IMG/VR virus record: IMGVR_UViG_3300046507_000879
Location: 1 to 47,830 of that record
Direction: 5' to 3' (one strand)
DNA from: a virus
DNA length: 47,830 bases
In this document: piece after piece, positions 32,187-39,092 of the stretch
Layout: every line of letters begins with the position of its first letter
How positions within the stretch are numbered: the first letter of the stretch is position 1
The notes under the pieces: generated by a model
The model's input: the letters and a program-made list of their open reading frames with translations, nothing else
Databases searched by the model: none
Told to the model about the DNA's origin: nothing
Position numbers and translations under genes: made by a program

Positions 32187-32363
32187 TTACCTCCGGGTGT
32201 TCTGCTCCTGCAACTTAGCCAGGCTGTCTTCCGCCTTCAAAATCACATCGTTGATGGTCATCAGGCTGTGGCCGCCAAGGACAAGCACCTTCAGCAATGT
32301 CAGTGCATCCTTCACACCTTGTGCGTGGTCGGGGCGCTTTAATGGGATAACTTCAGCTGTCAT
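32187..32363 (-). CDS. Small helical protein
   Basis: 58 residues (MTAEVIPLKRPDHAQGVKDA ... LAKLQEQNTRR). Almost all helical. Starts inside the end of the NinX-like gene and ends 4 bases before ninB. Function unknown. Confidence 0.55.
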   Translation of the reverse strand: MTAEVIPLKRPDHAQGVKDALTLLKVLVLGGHSLMTINDVILKAEDSLAKLQEQNTRR

Positions 32364-32730
32364 TTTTAGACTCCTTCATAATCAGGAAGATAATCATCGC
32401 GGCGCGAAGCGGGTTTTGATGTCGTGATTCAAAATAGTCACCTTCAAAACCATCATTTACATCTTCATCATTGCCTGTAAATTCTGCCATCCAACCCTCT
32501 CTGAAGGATGGCGCATGCAGTGAGATACTGCTGGCTACAATAATCGGCCCGGCATCAGCCCATGAGTTGCAGTAATCAACCATGCTGTCGCCTTCATCAG
32601 TAACCACATGCACTGCGTCTGGAGTTCTTGCTGACGCCAGCCCTTCCATATCGCCATAAACTGCGTGACCCAATGCCTTATCCACAGCGCGATTGATTTC
32701 TTTATCAGGTAGCTTGCTGTAATCAGTCAT
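32353..32730 (-). CDS. NinX-like protein (DUF2591-like)
   Basis: 125 residues. YSKLPDKEINRAVDKALG, YCNSWADAGPIIVASSISL and FESRHQNPLRAAMIIFLIMK match the DUF2591/NinX phage family; function unknown. ATG 32730 has GGAG 7 bases upstream and overlaps the preceding stop by 8 bases. Confidence 0.75.
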   Translation of the reverse strand: MTDYSKLPDKEINRAVDKALGHAVYGDMEGLASARTPDAVHVVTDEGDSMVDYCNSWADAGPIIVASSISLHAPSFREGWMAEFTGNDEDVNDGFEGDYFESRHQNPLRAAMIIFLIMKESKNDS

Positions 32731-32953
32731 CACTCTTCTCCATCTCAGCGCGGGTGTTCCAGGCGGCCTGCCATGCTAAACGCCACCAATCCCAAGCCTC
32801 TCTTGCCACTTCCGACCAATATCCAATATCAGGATTCAAATCAGTCCCATGGTTATATTGTTCGAGCATTAATTTCATGCTTGATGCCGGTATGTTGCAA
32901 TGCCGGCGTTTGAACTCTTCTTCGAACTTCGCCCTGCATAACTCTTCAGTCAT
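32723..32953 (-). CDS. Small Trp-rich nin-region protein
   Basis: 76 residues from MTEELCRAKFEEEFKRRH. Ends W-S-E-V-A-R-E-A-W-D-W-W-x-L-A-W-Q-A-A-W, a pattern shared with the next small protein and with many phage early proteins of unknown role. AGGAG 7 bases upstream. Confidence 0.6.
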   Translation of the reverse strand: MTEELCRAKFEEEFKRRHCNIPASSMKLMLEQYNHGTDLNPDIGYWSEVAREAWDWWRLAWQAAWNTRAEMEKSDD

Positions 32954-33122
32954 GATTGCTCTCCTGCTTTGCGCGGGCCTGCCAGGCTTCCCATGACTGC
33001 TGTACCGGCTTGGAATGGTATTTCCCATTCGCGTTACCCATCCTTGCAAATTGGCACGCCTTACGCTGAGTCCGCCACCAATTCTGAAACGCCTGCCGCT
33101 CAAGCTCATCGTTGTTGGTCAT
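32946..33122 (-). CDS. Small Trp-rich early protein
   Basis: 58 residues: MTNNDELERQAFQNWWRTQR to SWEAWQARAKQESNHD. F-x-x-W ... W-x-A-W-Q-A-R is the frequent short phage motif; the neighbour at 32723-32953 has a related C-terminus. Coupled to neighbours by short overlaps. Confidence 0.6.
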   Translation of the reverse strand: MTNNDELERQAFQNWWRTQRKACQFARMGNANGKYHSKPVQQSWEAWQARAKQESNHD

Positions 33123-33316
33123 GAGGCCTCCGGTGGTAATGGGAGTGGTTGCCAGTGGCTGAACATTTCTTTGTGGTAGGCCTGCTCGTCGAAGTCAGTC
33201 CATTTCCCTGAGATGTTGTCCCAGCAAATCACCTGCTGATTAGCCCACTTTGAATAAACCAGCACCCACTCTTGTGGCTCGGGATATTTTTCACTGCATT
33301 TAATCCACTGCCTCAT
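33119..33316 (-). CDS. DUF551 protein
   Basis: 65 residues. MRQWIKCSEKYPEPQEWVLV and the end FSHWQPLPLPP are the DUF551 signature. One of four related proteins in this prophage (16214-16381, 38734-38955, 43119-43568). Function unknown. ATG at 33316 follows GGGAGGGGAG. It overlaps the next gene by 4 bases. Confidence 0.75.
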   Translation of the reverse strand: MRQWIKCSEKYPEPQEWVLVYSKWANQQVICWDNISGKWTDFDEQAYHKEMFSHWQPLPLPPEAS

Positions 33317-33317
33317 A

Positions 33318-34022
33318 TCACTCCCCTCCCTTACGCGCTGGCTGGCCCAAACCAAGCTTGCTGCGAATCTCAGCGATTTTATCCAGGCCTTTCTCATTGC
33401 TAACCGGGATGTGTAGCTTTGGAATCTGCACTACCGGTGCCGGGATTGGTTCGCCGGCCTGAATGCGGCGGGACATGGTTTTCAGCTCTTTGGCGCAGCG
33501 CTTTCGCAAATCTGGATCGGTCAGGTTCAGTGATCGCATTTCCGAATAGAGCTTTGTCACCATCCAGTAGGCCGGATTGTTTGGCCAGGGGTAGGCTTCA
33601 GGTGTCGAGAAATCACCGCGCCGCGCGCTGTAGGTCATCACCATGTCGTAAAGCTCATCAGAATCAGGCAGGCCATGGCGGCTTGCTTCACCCTGATTGC
33701 ACCAGGCGACAAACTGGCCGGGCGACGGCAGGAACGGCGTTTCCTGCTGGCGGGCGATCTTCATCCCGGCCTTCACCTGGTCCATACTGGTGATGCCGTT
33801 TTCAGCGAATGACAGCACCCACTGGCGGCGCAGCTCATTCAGGTCATCCTGCTCTTTGATAGTTGCCATCAGCGCGGGAAATGCCGCTTTAAGCTCCCGG
33901 AACAGTTCGTTGAATATCTTGATCGCCTGCTCTGGTACCTGCTGGGCAGGCTTTTCAGGCGCGTACATCTGCTGAAGTGATTTGCCATCACGGTTCTGGA
34001 TGGCCGTAACCAGATTTCTCAT
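33318..34022 (-). CDS. P: Replication protein P
   Basis: 234 residues. Lambda P type: IFNELFRELKAAFPALM, W-LSFAENGITSMDQV--GM, PFLPSPGQFVAWC and YWMVT-LY-EMR. P recruits host DnaB helicase to the O-origin complex. It overlaps O by 4 bases (ATGA). Confidence 0.9.
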   Translation of the reverse strand: MRNLVTAIQNRDGKSLQQMYAPEKPAQQVPEQAIKIFNELFRELKAAFPALMATIKEQDDLNELRRQWVLSFAENGITSMDQVKAGMKIARQQETPFLPSPGQFVAWCNQGEASRHGLPDSDELYDMVMTYSARRGDFSTPEAYPWPNNPAYWMVTKLYSEMRSLNLTDPDLRKRCAKELKTMSRRIQAGEPIPAPVVQIPKLHIPVSNEKGLDKIAEIRSKLGLGQPARKGGE

Positions 34023-34966
34023 AGCTGTAACCCCTCTGCCCAGTCAGTGTTGTTGAAGTCCAGGACAGGCTTGCCAGTTCCGGTACCGGATTTCGCCTTG
34101 TCGCGTTTGATTGCCAGCTGCGACCACTTCTCACGAAGCTTTGCAGGACACAGAACATTGCCGCACCAGAAACTATCCTGGCTGGCCCAGCGGAACAGGC
34201 TGCACATGTCGCGATGGTCGCGGCCGTCTTTTTCGCGCATCAGCCGGATGTCATTTGCCCATCCTGCAAAGGCGGGTTTTCTTGCAGAAGGCTCGATTGC
34301 CTTCACAACATCGAACATCCACTCGGCCGCTTTCAGATCGTCAGCAGTTCCCCACTTGTCACCTTTCGATGATTGAATGGCTGCTTCAGGTCGTTGAGGT
34401 TTTTCTTGCTGGACAGCAGGAGGGGAAATTCTCTGACTAGAATCTAATACGTTAGTATTAGATGTTATATTGTTTGTGGCACTTTGATGGCAATCTGTTG
34501 GGACGACCTCCCCGCCAGCCCTTGCTGTGAGTGGGATTGCGTTGGCACTTTGATGGCAATCTGTTGGCACAACTTTTTGCTGATAATCGTCGTATTTTGT
34601 GACCAGAATCTTCGAAAATTTCTTGTTCGATTCCTTGCTGATCATCCCCAATTTTTCGAACTTCAGAAGCAGGTATTTAATCCTGTTAGGGTCAATTCCC
34701 GTCTCCTGTGCCAGGGTATGCCGCCCGGTAATGAATTCCCCTCTCCTGCACAGCAAGTCACCAAACTCGGTCGCTACCGGGCCAGGCGCGTGGTTGGCAG
34801 AAAGGATGAAGTGAATCCACAGATGAACAGCATCAGAATCCGTCCTGTAGAAAGGCAGTTCCATTATTTTTCTGTGCAGCAAGGCAAACCCCTTACCGGT
34901 TGCCTCCGGTCTGTCAGCAGCCTTGTCAGGCCGTAATGGTGTTACGTTGGAATAGGCGAGGTTCAT
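34019..34966 (-). CDS. O: Replication initiator O
   Basis: 315 residues. An N-terminal winged-helix region (GKGFALLHRKIMELPFYRT, FITGRHTLAQETGIDPNRIK) binds iterons; the middle encodes the iterons (VVPTDCHQSA appears twice). The C-terminal 120 residues resemble O-like or DnaT-like helicase-loading parts (FAGWANDIRLM, MCSLFRWASQDSFWCGNVL). The origin lies inside the gene, as in lambda. Confidence 0.85.
   Translation of the reverse strand: MNLAYSNVTPLRPDKAADRPEATGKGFALLHRKIMELPFYRTDSDAVHLWIHFILSANHAPGPVATEFGDLLCRRGEFITGRHTLAQETGIDPNRIKYLLLKFEKLGMISKESNKKFSKILVTKYDDYQQKVVPTDCHQSANAIPLTARAGGEVVPTDCHQSATNNITSNTNVLDSSQRISPPAVQQEKPQRPEAAIQSSKGDKWGTADDLKAAEWMFDVVKAIEPSARKPAFAGWANDIRLMREKDGRDHRDMCSLFRWASQDSFWCGNVLCPAKLREKWSQLAIKRDKAKSGTGTGKPVLDFNNTDWAEGLQL
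34443..34570. other. Replication origin with two iterons
   Basis: Two 28-base direct repeats (34477-34504 and 34543-34570; one mismatch, 66 bases apart) start TGGCACTTTGATGGCA. Beside them lies an AT-rich stretch with the dyad TCTAATAC-GTTA-GTATTAGA (34443-34462), a likely melting region. Lambda has four shorter iterons. Function inferred from position inside O. Confidence 0.7.
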
Positions 34967-35796
34967 GATTTCTCCTGGCCTGTGTTGGCGCTGATGCCAG
35001 ATCGGTATTCAGCGAGGATGCGTTTGATTTCCTCAACGGTGCCATGCGAGAGGATCAGCTGATGAAAACCACCATCAACATCGAACTCAGCATCTACCAG
35101 CAATTCAGCCAGTCGACGTGCCTTGTGAGCGCCGAACTGAGGCATTGCCGCTGACTTGGTAAGCCTGGTCTTGCCAGATGCTTTGGCCTTGCCCAGTTGA
35201 ATCTCAGCGACTGCGGCTGCGTGTGTTCCGTGCTGGCGGGAAAGGGCAACCGCCGTAGTTGGAGCCACCTCACCAGCCCTGACCATTTCAATCAGGCTAT
35301 CTCCGCATTCCAGCAGCTGAAGGTGGTGATCAACATCAGCAACGCTGCGCTTTACCTTCTTGGCTATCTCAGCTGTTTCCCATCCCTGATTGCTCAGCCG
35401 CAGATAAGCGGCCGCACGCTCAAGGGGGGCCAAGGCCTTACCCTGAGAACTGGTGACCATGAAGGCAATACGATCGGCTTCCGTACCAACAAAGTCTTTG
35501 CACTCCAGGCGTGGAATTTCGGTACCGGATTCGGTGGCCAGCTTTGCGCCGTAATACCGGTGATGGCCGTCGATTACCTTGACACCCTGATCGGTGACCT
35601 GAACCGCCAGCGGCGGGACAAACTCACCCGCAATGAACGCATCCCGAAATTCTTCCACGTGTGCCTGGTCTATTTCACGAACGTTGTAACCTGGCTCGAC
35701 GTAAAGCTCATGCATTGGAACCATGTAGGTTTTGTTTACCTTCGTCCCGGTCCCGTTTTTATCTTTACCTTTGTACAAAATTGAAAGCGATGTCAT
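34963..35796 (-). CDS. ParB-like protein
   Basis: 277 residues. N-terminal ParB/Srx-like domain (VPMHELYVEPGYNVREID, FVPPLAVQVTDQGVKVIDGHHRYYGAK), then a helix-turn-helix (NQGWETAEIAKKVKRSVADVD). The G-H-H-R-Y motif corresponds to ParB GERR; no ParA neighbour exists. In the replication operon before O it may be a regulator or DNA-binding accessory; a CTP- or nuclease-type activity is possible. Overlaps O by 4 bases. Confidence 0.8.
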   Translation of the reverse strand: MTSLSILYKGKDKNGTGTKVNKTYMVPMHELYVEPGYNVREIDQAHVEEFRDAFIAGEFVPPLAVQVTDQGVKVIDGHHRYYGAKLATESGTEIPRLECKDFVGTEADRIAFMVTSSQGKALAPLERAAAYLRLSNQGWETAEIAKKVKRSVADVDHHLQLLECGDSLIEMVRAGEVAPTTAVALSRQHGTHAAAVAEIQLGKAKASGKTRLTKSAAMPQFGAHKARRLAELLVDAEFDVDGGFHQLILSHGTVEEIKRILAEYRSGISANTGQEKS

Positions 35797-35829
35797 AATT
35801 ACTCCTGTGAATTGATCCAGTCATTCGCA

Positions 35830-36168
35830 CTAAGCCGCAAAAGAGTTCGGGCTCTCTTGCGGTTTTTCTTTTGTCATTTCCAACTGCAGCCGCGAATATT
35901 CCAGCTGTATCCAGATCAGATGCCGGTAATGTTCCAGCGGCATTTTCCTTTCTCCAGACATCACAAAATCCTCTACACCGCAGGCGGCGAGAGTTTCCAT
36001 AATTTCCGGGTATTTTTCGGTTCTTCTGAGGATGGTTGAGTCAGCTACTTCAAGCAGCCTGGCAACCACTGACTGACGGGTGTTGGATAATGCCTGGTGA
36101 GCGGTGGCCAGAAGGTGGCGACCGATAAACGCAATACTTCCTGATTTGCGTGATGTTGCGTGTTCCAT
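35830..36168 (-). CDS. cII: CII-like activator
   Basis: 112 residues. In the lambda cII slot, first after cro and nutR. Helix-turn-helix (SVVARLLEVADSTILRRT) followed by a helix like the CII tetramer region (HYRHLIWIQLEYSRLQLEM). Overall similarity to lambda CII is weak, so the call rests on position and size. Would activate repressor and integrase promoters during infection. Confidence 0.6.
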   Translation of the reverse strand: MEHATSRKSGSIAFIGRHLLATAHQALSNTRQSVVARLLEVADSTILRRTEKYPEIMETLAACGVEDFVMSGERKMPLEHYRHLIWIQLEYSRLQLEMTKEKPQESPNSFAA

Positions 36169-36231
36169 TTCTTACTATCTCCATAGATTTATATAGTTAT
36201 GCGATCACCTTGTGGTGTCACATTGATGTTT

Positions 36232-36270
36232 GCCTGTGGTTAGACGGGCGGCCTGATTGTATAAAGAGCG
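36232..36270 (-). promoter_or_regulatory. nutR: boxA and phage 21-type boxB
   Basis: On the minus strand boxA CGCTCTTTA (36262-36270) precedes boxB GCCCGT-CTAACC-ACAGGC (36232-36249) by 12 bases. The CTAACC loop is that of phage 21 boxB, matching the phage 21-type N encoded here. One mismatch in the stem. Lies just after cro. Confidence 0.75.
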
Positions 36271-36277
36271 GTATTGC

Positions 36278-36502
36278 TTATGCTGCTGTTTGAGGTTCTT
36301 CGCCGAACATCAACCAGGTAGCGGTACATCTCAGTGCTTGTGCAATCTCCAGTAGGTGGCGAGGACGTTTAGTTTCTCCGGCCTCGATCTGCTGGTAGGA
36401 CTGCTGGGTGATCCCTGCCAGTTCAGCGACTTCAGCCTGGGTGAGGCCAATGTCATTACGTCGCTGCTTTACCCGCTGGGAGATGGTGTTTTCCTGTTTC
36501 AT
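36278..36502 (-). CDS. cro: Cro-like repressor
   Basis: 74 residues. XRE-type helix-turn-helix (RNDIGLTQAEVAELAGITQQ) close to that of the S24 repressor (LGLTQTELADKVGIKQQS), so both should read the same operators. No peptidase domain. First gene of the rightward operon, divergent from the repressor. Confidence 0.88.
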   Translation of the reverse strand: MKQENTISQRVKQRRNDIGLTQAEVAELAGITQQSYQQIEAGETKRPRHLLEIAQALRCTATWLMFGEEPQTAA

Positions 36503-36523
36503 ACCGTTCTCCTACAGTTTTAC

Positions 36524-36539
36524 CTGTATTTAACTACAG
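36524..36539. promoter_or_regulatory. LexA-like site overlapping PR
   Basis: CTGTATTTAACTACAG matches the LexA consensus at 13 of 16 positions and covers the PR -10 box. It is made from the end of one operator and the start of the next. May be accidental. Confidence 0.3.
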
Positions 36540-36556
36540 TTTAGCCTGTTTGTCAA
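36528..36556 (-). promoter_or_regulatory. PR promoter
   Basis: Minus strand TTGACA (36551-36556), 17-base spacer, TTAAAT (36528-36533). It covers the middle operator and drives cro and the rightward operon. Confidence 0.8.
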
Positions 36557-36564
36557 ATACAGTA

Positions 36565-36592
36565 TTAACTGTGAAAATTTAGTGTTTATTAT
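36565..36592 (+). promoter_or_regulatory. PRM promoter for the repressor
   Basis: TTAACT (36565-36570), 16-base spacer, TATTAT (36587-36592). The -35 lies in the repressor-proximal operator. The leader is short. Confidence 0.65.
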
Positions 36593-36608
36593 TCACCAGG
36601 AGAGGGCT

Positions 36609-37301
36609 ATGAGCCTCGCAGAAAGAGTTAGAACTAGGCGTGAGGCGCTGGGGTTAACCCAGACAGAATTAGCTGATAAGGTTGGAATCAAGCAGCAGTC
36701 TATTGCTGATATAGAGAAGGGTCAGACAAAGAACCCTCGTAAACTTTTCGAGCTGGCTACAGCTCTACAGTGCTCCGCGCAATGGCTTAAAACTGGAGTT
36801 CAGGAATCCAACGCAGACGCGATGGAAGGCATCTCAATGTGGGATGACGAAGAGCCTAACGAAAGTGATGATGACGTATATCTGCCGTTCTTTAAGGAAG
36901 CACAGCTCGCTGCAGGTGATGGAAGAGTGGTTGAACTAGATTGCGAAGGCCGTAAGTTGAAGTTTTCCCGCCACAGCCTCAGGAAGCTCGGCGTTAAGCC
37001 TGAGGATGCTGCGTGCATGACAGTTTGGGGAAATAGCATGGATCCGGTGCTGCCTGATGGCGCCACTGTCGCTATTGATACCAGCGTGGAAGATATTAAG
37101 GATGGCGAGATTTACGCCATAGATCATGAAGGCATGGCTCGCGTCAAAATGCTCTATCGCCAGCCAGGCGGAGGGATCAGGCTCAGATCGTTTAACACAG
37201 ATGAGTACCCTGATGAGTACTATCAGGGTGAGGATGCCAACAAAATTCGCCTCGTTGGGTTCGTGTTTTGGTACGCAGTCACCCGCCACAGGCACAGATA
37301 A
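36609..37301 (+). CDS. cI: S24-type prophage repressor
   Basis: 230 residues. Helix-turn-helix at 15-34, flexible linker, and a LexA/CI-type peptidase: cleavage site LA-A102-G103-DG, Ser143 in GNSMDPVLPDG, Lys180 in ARVKML. It silences PR and PL and should self-cleave with RecA after DNA damage. ATG at 36609 follows AGGAG; an upstream frame extension has no ribosome site. Confidence 0.95.
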   Translation: MSLAERVRTRREALGLTQTELADKVGIKQQSIADIEKGQTKNPRKLFELATALQCSAQWLKTGVQESNADAMEGISMWDDEEPNESDDDVYLPFFKEAQLAAGDGRVVELDCEGRKLKFSRHSLRKLGVKPEDAACMTVWGNSMDPVLPDGATVAIDTSVEDIKDGEIYAIDHEGMARVKMLYRQPGGGIRLRSFNTDEYPDEYYQGEDANKIRLVGFVFWYAVTRHRHR

Positions 37302-37321
37302 ACCTACCCAGACCATAAATT

Positions 37322-37345
37322 AGCCCGCTCAGTGCGGGCTTTTTT
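37322..37345 (+). terminator. Terminator after repressor gene
   Basis: AGCCCGC-TCAGT-GCGGGCT followed by T residues, 20 bases after the stop codon. Confidence 0.92.
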
Positions 37346-37407
37346 ACGCCTATAGAAATATTTTTTCTGTTTAATTTCATTTAAATACAGCCAATCCGAT
37401 TAAAATT

Positions 37408-37444
37408 ACAGTTTTACCTGTTTACTGAATACAGTTTTGCCTGT
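37408..37444. promoter_or_regulatory. Two left operators
   Basis: ACAGTTTTACCTGT (37408-37421, identical to the first right operator) and ACAGTTTTGCCTGT (37431-37444). No third copy seen. They flank and overlap the leftward promoter. Confidence 0.85.
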
Positions 37445-37449
37445 ACAGT
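37421..37449 (+). promoter_or_regulatory. PL promoter
   Basis: TTTACT (37421-37426), 17-base spacer, TACAGT (37444-37449). The spacer carries the second left operator. Drives N through int on the plus strand. Confidence 0.6.
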
Positions 37450-37493
37450 TATTTCCATCGGCAGGACGCTGAAGAAGTACGACACGGAACGCA

Positions 37494-37532
37494 GTCAATT
37501 TAACAATTTGCTCTCCGCTCTAACCGGCGGGG
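37494..37532 (+). promoter_or_regulatory. nutL with phage 21-type boxB
   Basis: boxB 37513-37532: stem CTCCGCT/GGCGGGG (two G-U pairs) with loop CTAACC, the same loop as nutR. A degenerate boxA (GTCAATTTAACA, 37494-37505) lies 7 bases upstream. No gene in 37302-37694; it holds the terminator, operators, PL, nutL and the hairpin below. Confidence 0.7.
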
Positions 37533-37540
37533 CCAGAATC

Positions 37541-37678
37541 AGATGATTTTGGTGGAAGGGTGACCGAGCCTAAAAGTAACGCAGATTGGTACGCAGACCA
37601 TGAGCGAATCGGGATGGCGGTCGGGGCTGCTGCGATGCGACCCACAACGCCACACTCACCTTTCCACCAAAATCATCT
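37541..37678 (+). repeat. 22-bp leader hairpin, candidate RNase III site
   Basis: Arms 37541-37562 and 37657-37678 are inverted copies with one difference that becomes a G-U pair in RNA, so all 22 positions pair. The loop is 94 bases. It follows nutL and precedes the first gene of the operon. Lambda has an RNase III-cut stem between nutL and N. A GTG-started frame crosses the hairpin in phase with the next gene. Confidence 0.7.
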
Positions 37679-37694
37679 AACCCGGAGGTCAATC

Positions 37695-37904
37695 ATGAAC
37701 AAGCATCAGTTCAAAGCAATGCGCAGTGAGTATCGCCAGCGCGCTGCACGATATTCACGTAACGGCTATAGAAATCTCTTCAACGACCTCACGGAAGAAT
37801 TTCCACTTGCGGTCAAATGCTTACCAAGTGAGCGTCCAGTATCAGTACGCGTTTGGCTAAAGCTGGACGATATGCGTAAGGCAACTAATGGGGTTTTTGC
37901 ATGA
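37695..37904 (+). CDS. First gene of the leftward operon, unknown
   Basis: 69 residues (MNKHQFKAMRSEYRQRAARY ...). Basic N-terminus, helical. GGAGG about 6 bases before the ATG. An in-frame extension to GTG 37560 would give 114 residues and cross the hairpin, which makes it less likely. Overlaps N by 4 bases. Confidence 0.65.
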   Translation: MNKHQFKAMRSEYRQRAARYSRNGYRNLFNDLTEEFPLAVKCLPSERPVSVRVWLKLDDMRKATNGVFA

Positions 37905-38218
37905 CAGTAATCATCTGGAAAGAACCTAAGCCGCAAGGCACAGCTAAAAGCCGCTACAAAGCACGCAGAGCAGCGAAGGTTGCAGAGCGTCGTGATGATG
38001 AGGCGCTGGGCCGCAAAGTCGCTGTAATCGCTTCTGGTTGCAGCAATAAGGTGCAGAAGGCAGTAAGCAGCACTGACTACAAGATGAAGATGCGCAGCAG
38101 GCCAGTTCCTGAAGGCGTGACTCGCGAGAATCCTGAGTACCGCAAGGTGAATAACCCATACGGACAGCTCACAAATGCCAAGCAGAAACAGCGTGGGTGC
38201 AGCATTCCACTTATTTGA
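37901..38218 (+). CDS. N: Early antiterminator N, phage 21 type
   Basis: 105 residues. Arginine-rich motif GTAKSRYKARRAAKVAERRD (about 13-32) is nearly that of phage 21 N (TAKSRYKARRAELIAERR), and the C-terminus SIPLI is shared with lambda N. It binds boxB RNA, with NusA and boxA factors, and converts RNA polymerase to a terminator-resistant form on both early operons. Confidence 0.92.
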   Translation: MTVIIWKEPKPQGTAKSRYKARRAAKVAERRDDEALGRKVAVIASGCSNKVQKAVSSTDYKMKMRSRPVPEGVTRENPEYRKVNNPYGQLTNAKQKQRGCSIPLI

Positions 38219-38226
38219 GGTGATTC

Positions 38227-38538
38227 ATGGCACTTGACCACGGAATATTAAACTTACCACTGGATAAGCGCGGCAATTTCCATAAGGAACTGGATGGCCA
38301 CCTTGCTGCTGAGGCAAAGCGTAAAGCCAAAGAATTTCAGGACGCAAGATTCCTGAATGAAGAAGCCCGTAAGGAAGCGTGGATTCAATTTGGAATGATA
38401 GATAAACAGCTGCTAAAGCACCACGCAGACAAGCGAGGCATGAAGCCACGCGAGCTTAAGGAAGTCATACGCTCGATGTGCAATGACCGACCCAGAGCAG
38501 CGCTAAACGTATTGGAACTATTTGTGAAGGTCGCATAA
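38227..38538 (+). CDS. Early helical protein, unknown
   Basis: 103 residues, MALDHGILNLPLDKRGNFHK to LNVLELFVKVA. Helical and charged; the (N/D)HGILN-PL-KRGN opening is common in lambdoid early proteins of unknown role. GAGGTG 5 bases upstream. Its end overlaps a terminator. Confidence 0.65.
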   Translation: MALDHGILNLPLDKRGNFHKELDGHLAAEAKRKAKEFQDARFLNEEARKEAWIQFGMIDKQLLKHHADKRGMKPRELKEVIRSMCNDRPRAALNVLELFVKVA

Positions 38539-38550
38539 GCGGCTTTTTTT
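38527..38550 (+). terminator. Possible terminator in leftward operon
   Basis: AAGGTCGC-ATAA-GCGGCTTT, 8-bp stem with two G-U pairs, then a T run, overlapping the stop of the preceding gene. Confidence 0.5.
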
Positions 38551-38573
38551 ACGCCTGAATTTCGGAGCACACC

Positions 38574-38747
38574 ATGATAGTCGACCGCAAAGACGGTAAA
38601 TGGCGCGTCACACAGATGGCCTGTGGCTGTCATTGGCGTGCTGATTTAACAGAAGGTAAAGGGGTATTTGCAGGCAAGGTAATCAGCCAGCAGATGAACA
38701 AAGACCAGTTTGAGAGGTGGAAAGGAGATAGTGATGGAGTGGATTAA
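38574..38747 (+). CDS. Small early protein, unknown
   Basis: 57 residues: MIVDRKDGKWRVTQMACGCH to KDQFERWKGDSDGVD. Short beta-rich start with CGC, then helix. GGAG lies about 7 bases before the ATG. It overlaps the DUF551 gene by 14 bases. Confidence 0.55.
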   Translation: MIVDRKDGKWRVTQMACGCHWRADLTEGKGVFAGKVISQQMNKDQFERWKGDSDGVD

Positions 38748-38955
38748 ATGCAGTGAGTCCCTACCAGAGGCCAATCAGCAGGTATTGGTGAATGACCTTA
38801 ACGGTGAGGGCGTGCTTATCGCATGGCGTGCTTTATGGATGGGGATGGGCGGTATACCTACTGGCGATTTTCAATGGGTTTTCCAGATTAATGGAATAGA
38901 CCACGAGGATGTGAAAATCAGGGAGTGGTGCGCCTACCCAGCACCATCTGAGTGA
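38734..38955 (+). CDS. DUF551 protein
   Basis: 73 residues. MEWIKCSESLPEANQQVLV opens like the other DUF551 copies and ends with REWCAYPAPSE in place of HW-PLP. GGAG 7 bases upstream. Function unknown. Confidence 0.75.
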   Translation: MEWIKCSESLPEANQQVLVNDLNGEGVLIAWRALWMGMGGIPTGDFQWVFQINGIDHEDVKIREWCAYPAPSE

Positions 38956-39051
38956 CACCGCAATGCCTTCGGCTTGAGGGCATTTCGATGGCGCCCAGTC
39001 ATCAACCAACGCGCTTTAGACAAGGTGGTGTTGGCCGTTATTGTTCAGCTT

Positions 39052-39073
39052 GGCCTCTCCGGAGGCCTTTTTT
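39052..39073 (+). terminator. Intrinsic terminator, leftward operon
   Basis: GGCCTC-TCCG-GAGGCC followed by six T, 20 bases before the next ATG. Read-through would depend on N. Confidence 0.9.
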
Positions 39074-39092
39074 ATGCCCACAGGAGAGGAAT

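Larger units (their letters stand above)
36514..36572. promoter_or_regulatory. Three right operators
   Basis: ACAG-N6-CTGT sites at 36514-36527 (ACAGTTTTACCTGT), 36536-36549 (ACAGTTTAGCCTGT) and 36559-36572 (ACAGTATTAACTGT), starts 22 and 23 bases apart. The arrangement copies lambda OR. They overlap the rightward and repressor promoters. Confidence 0.88.

Noticed and set aside
37560-37694. N-terminal extension of the 69-aa gene from GTG 37560
   Set aside because: It runs through the 22-bp hairpin and has no known homology; the ATG at 37695 has a good ribosome site.
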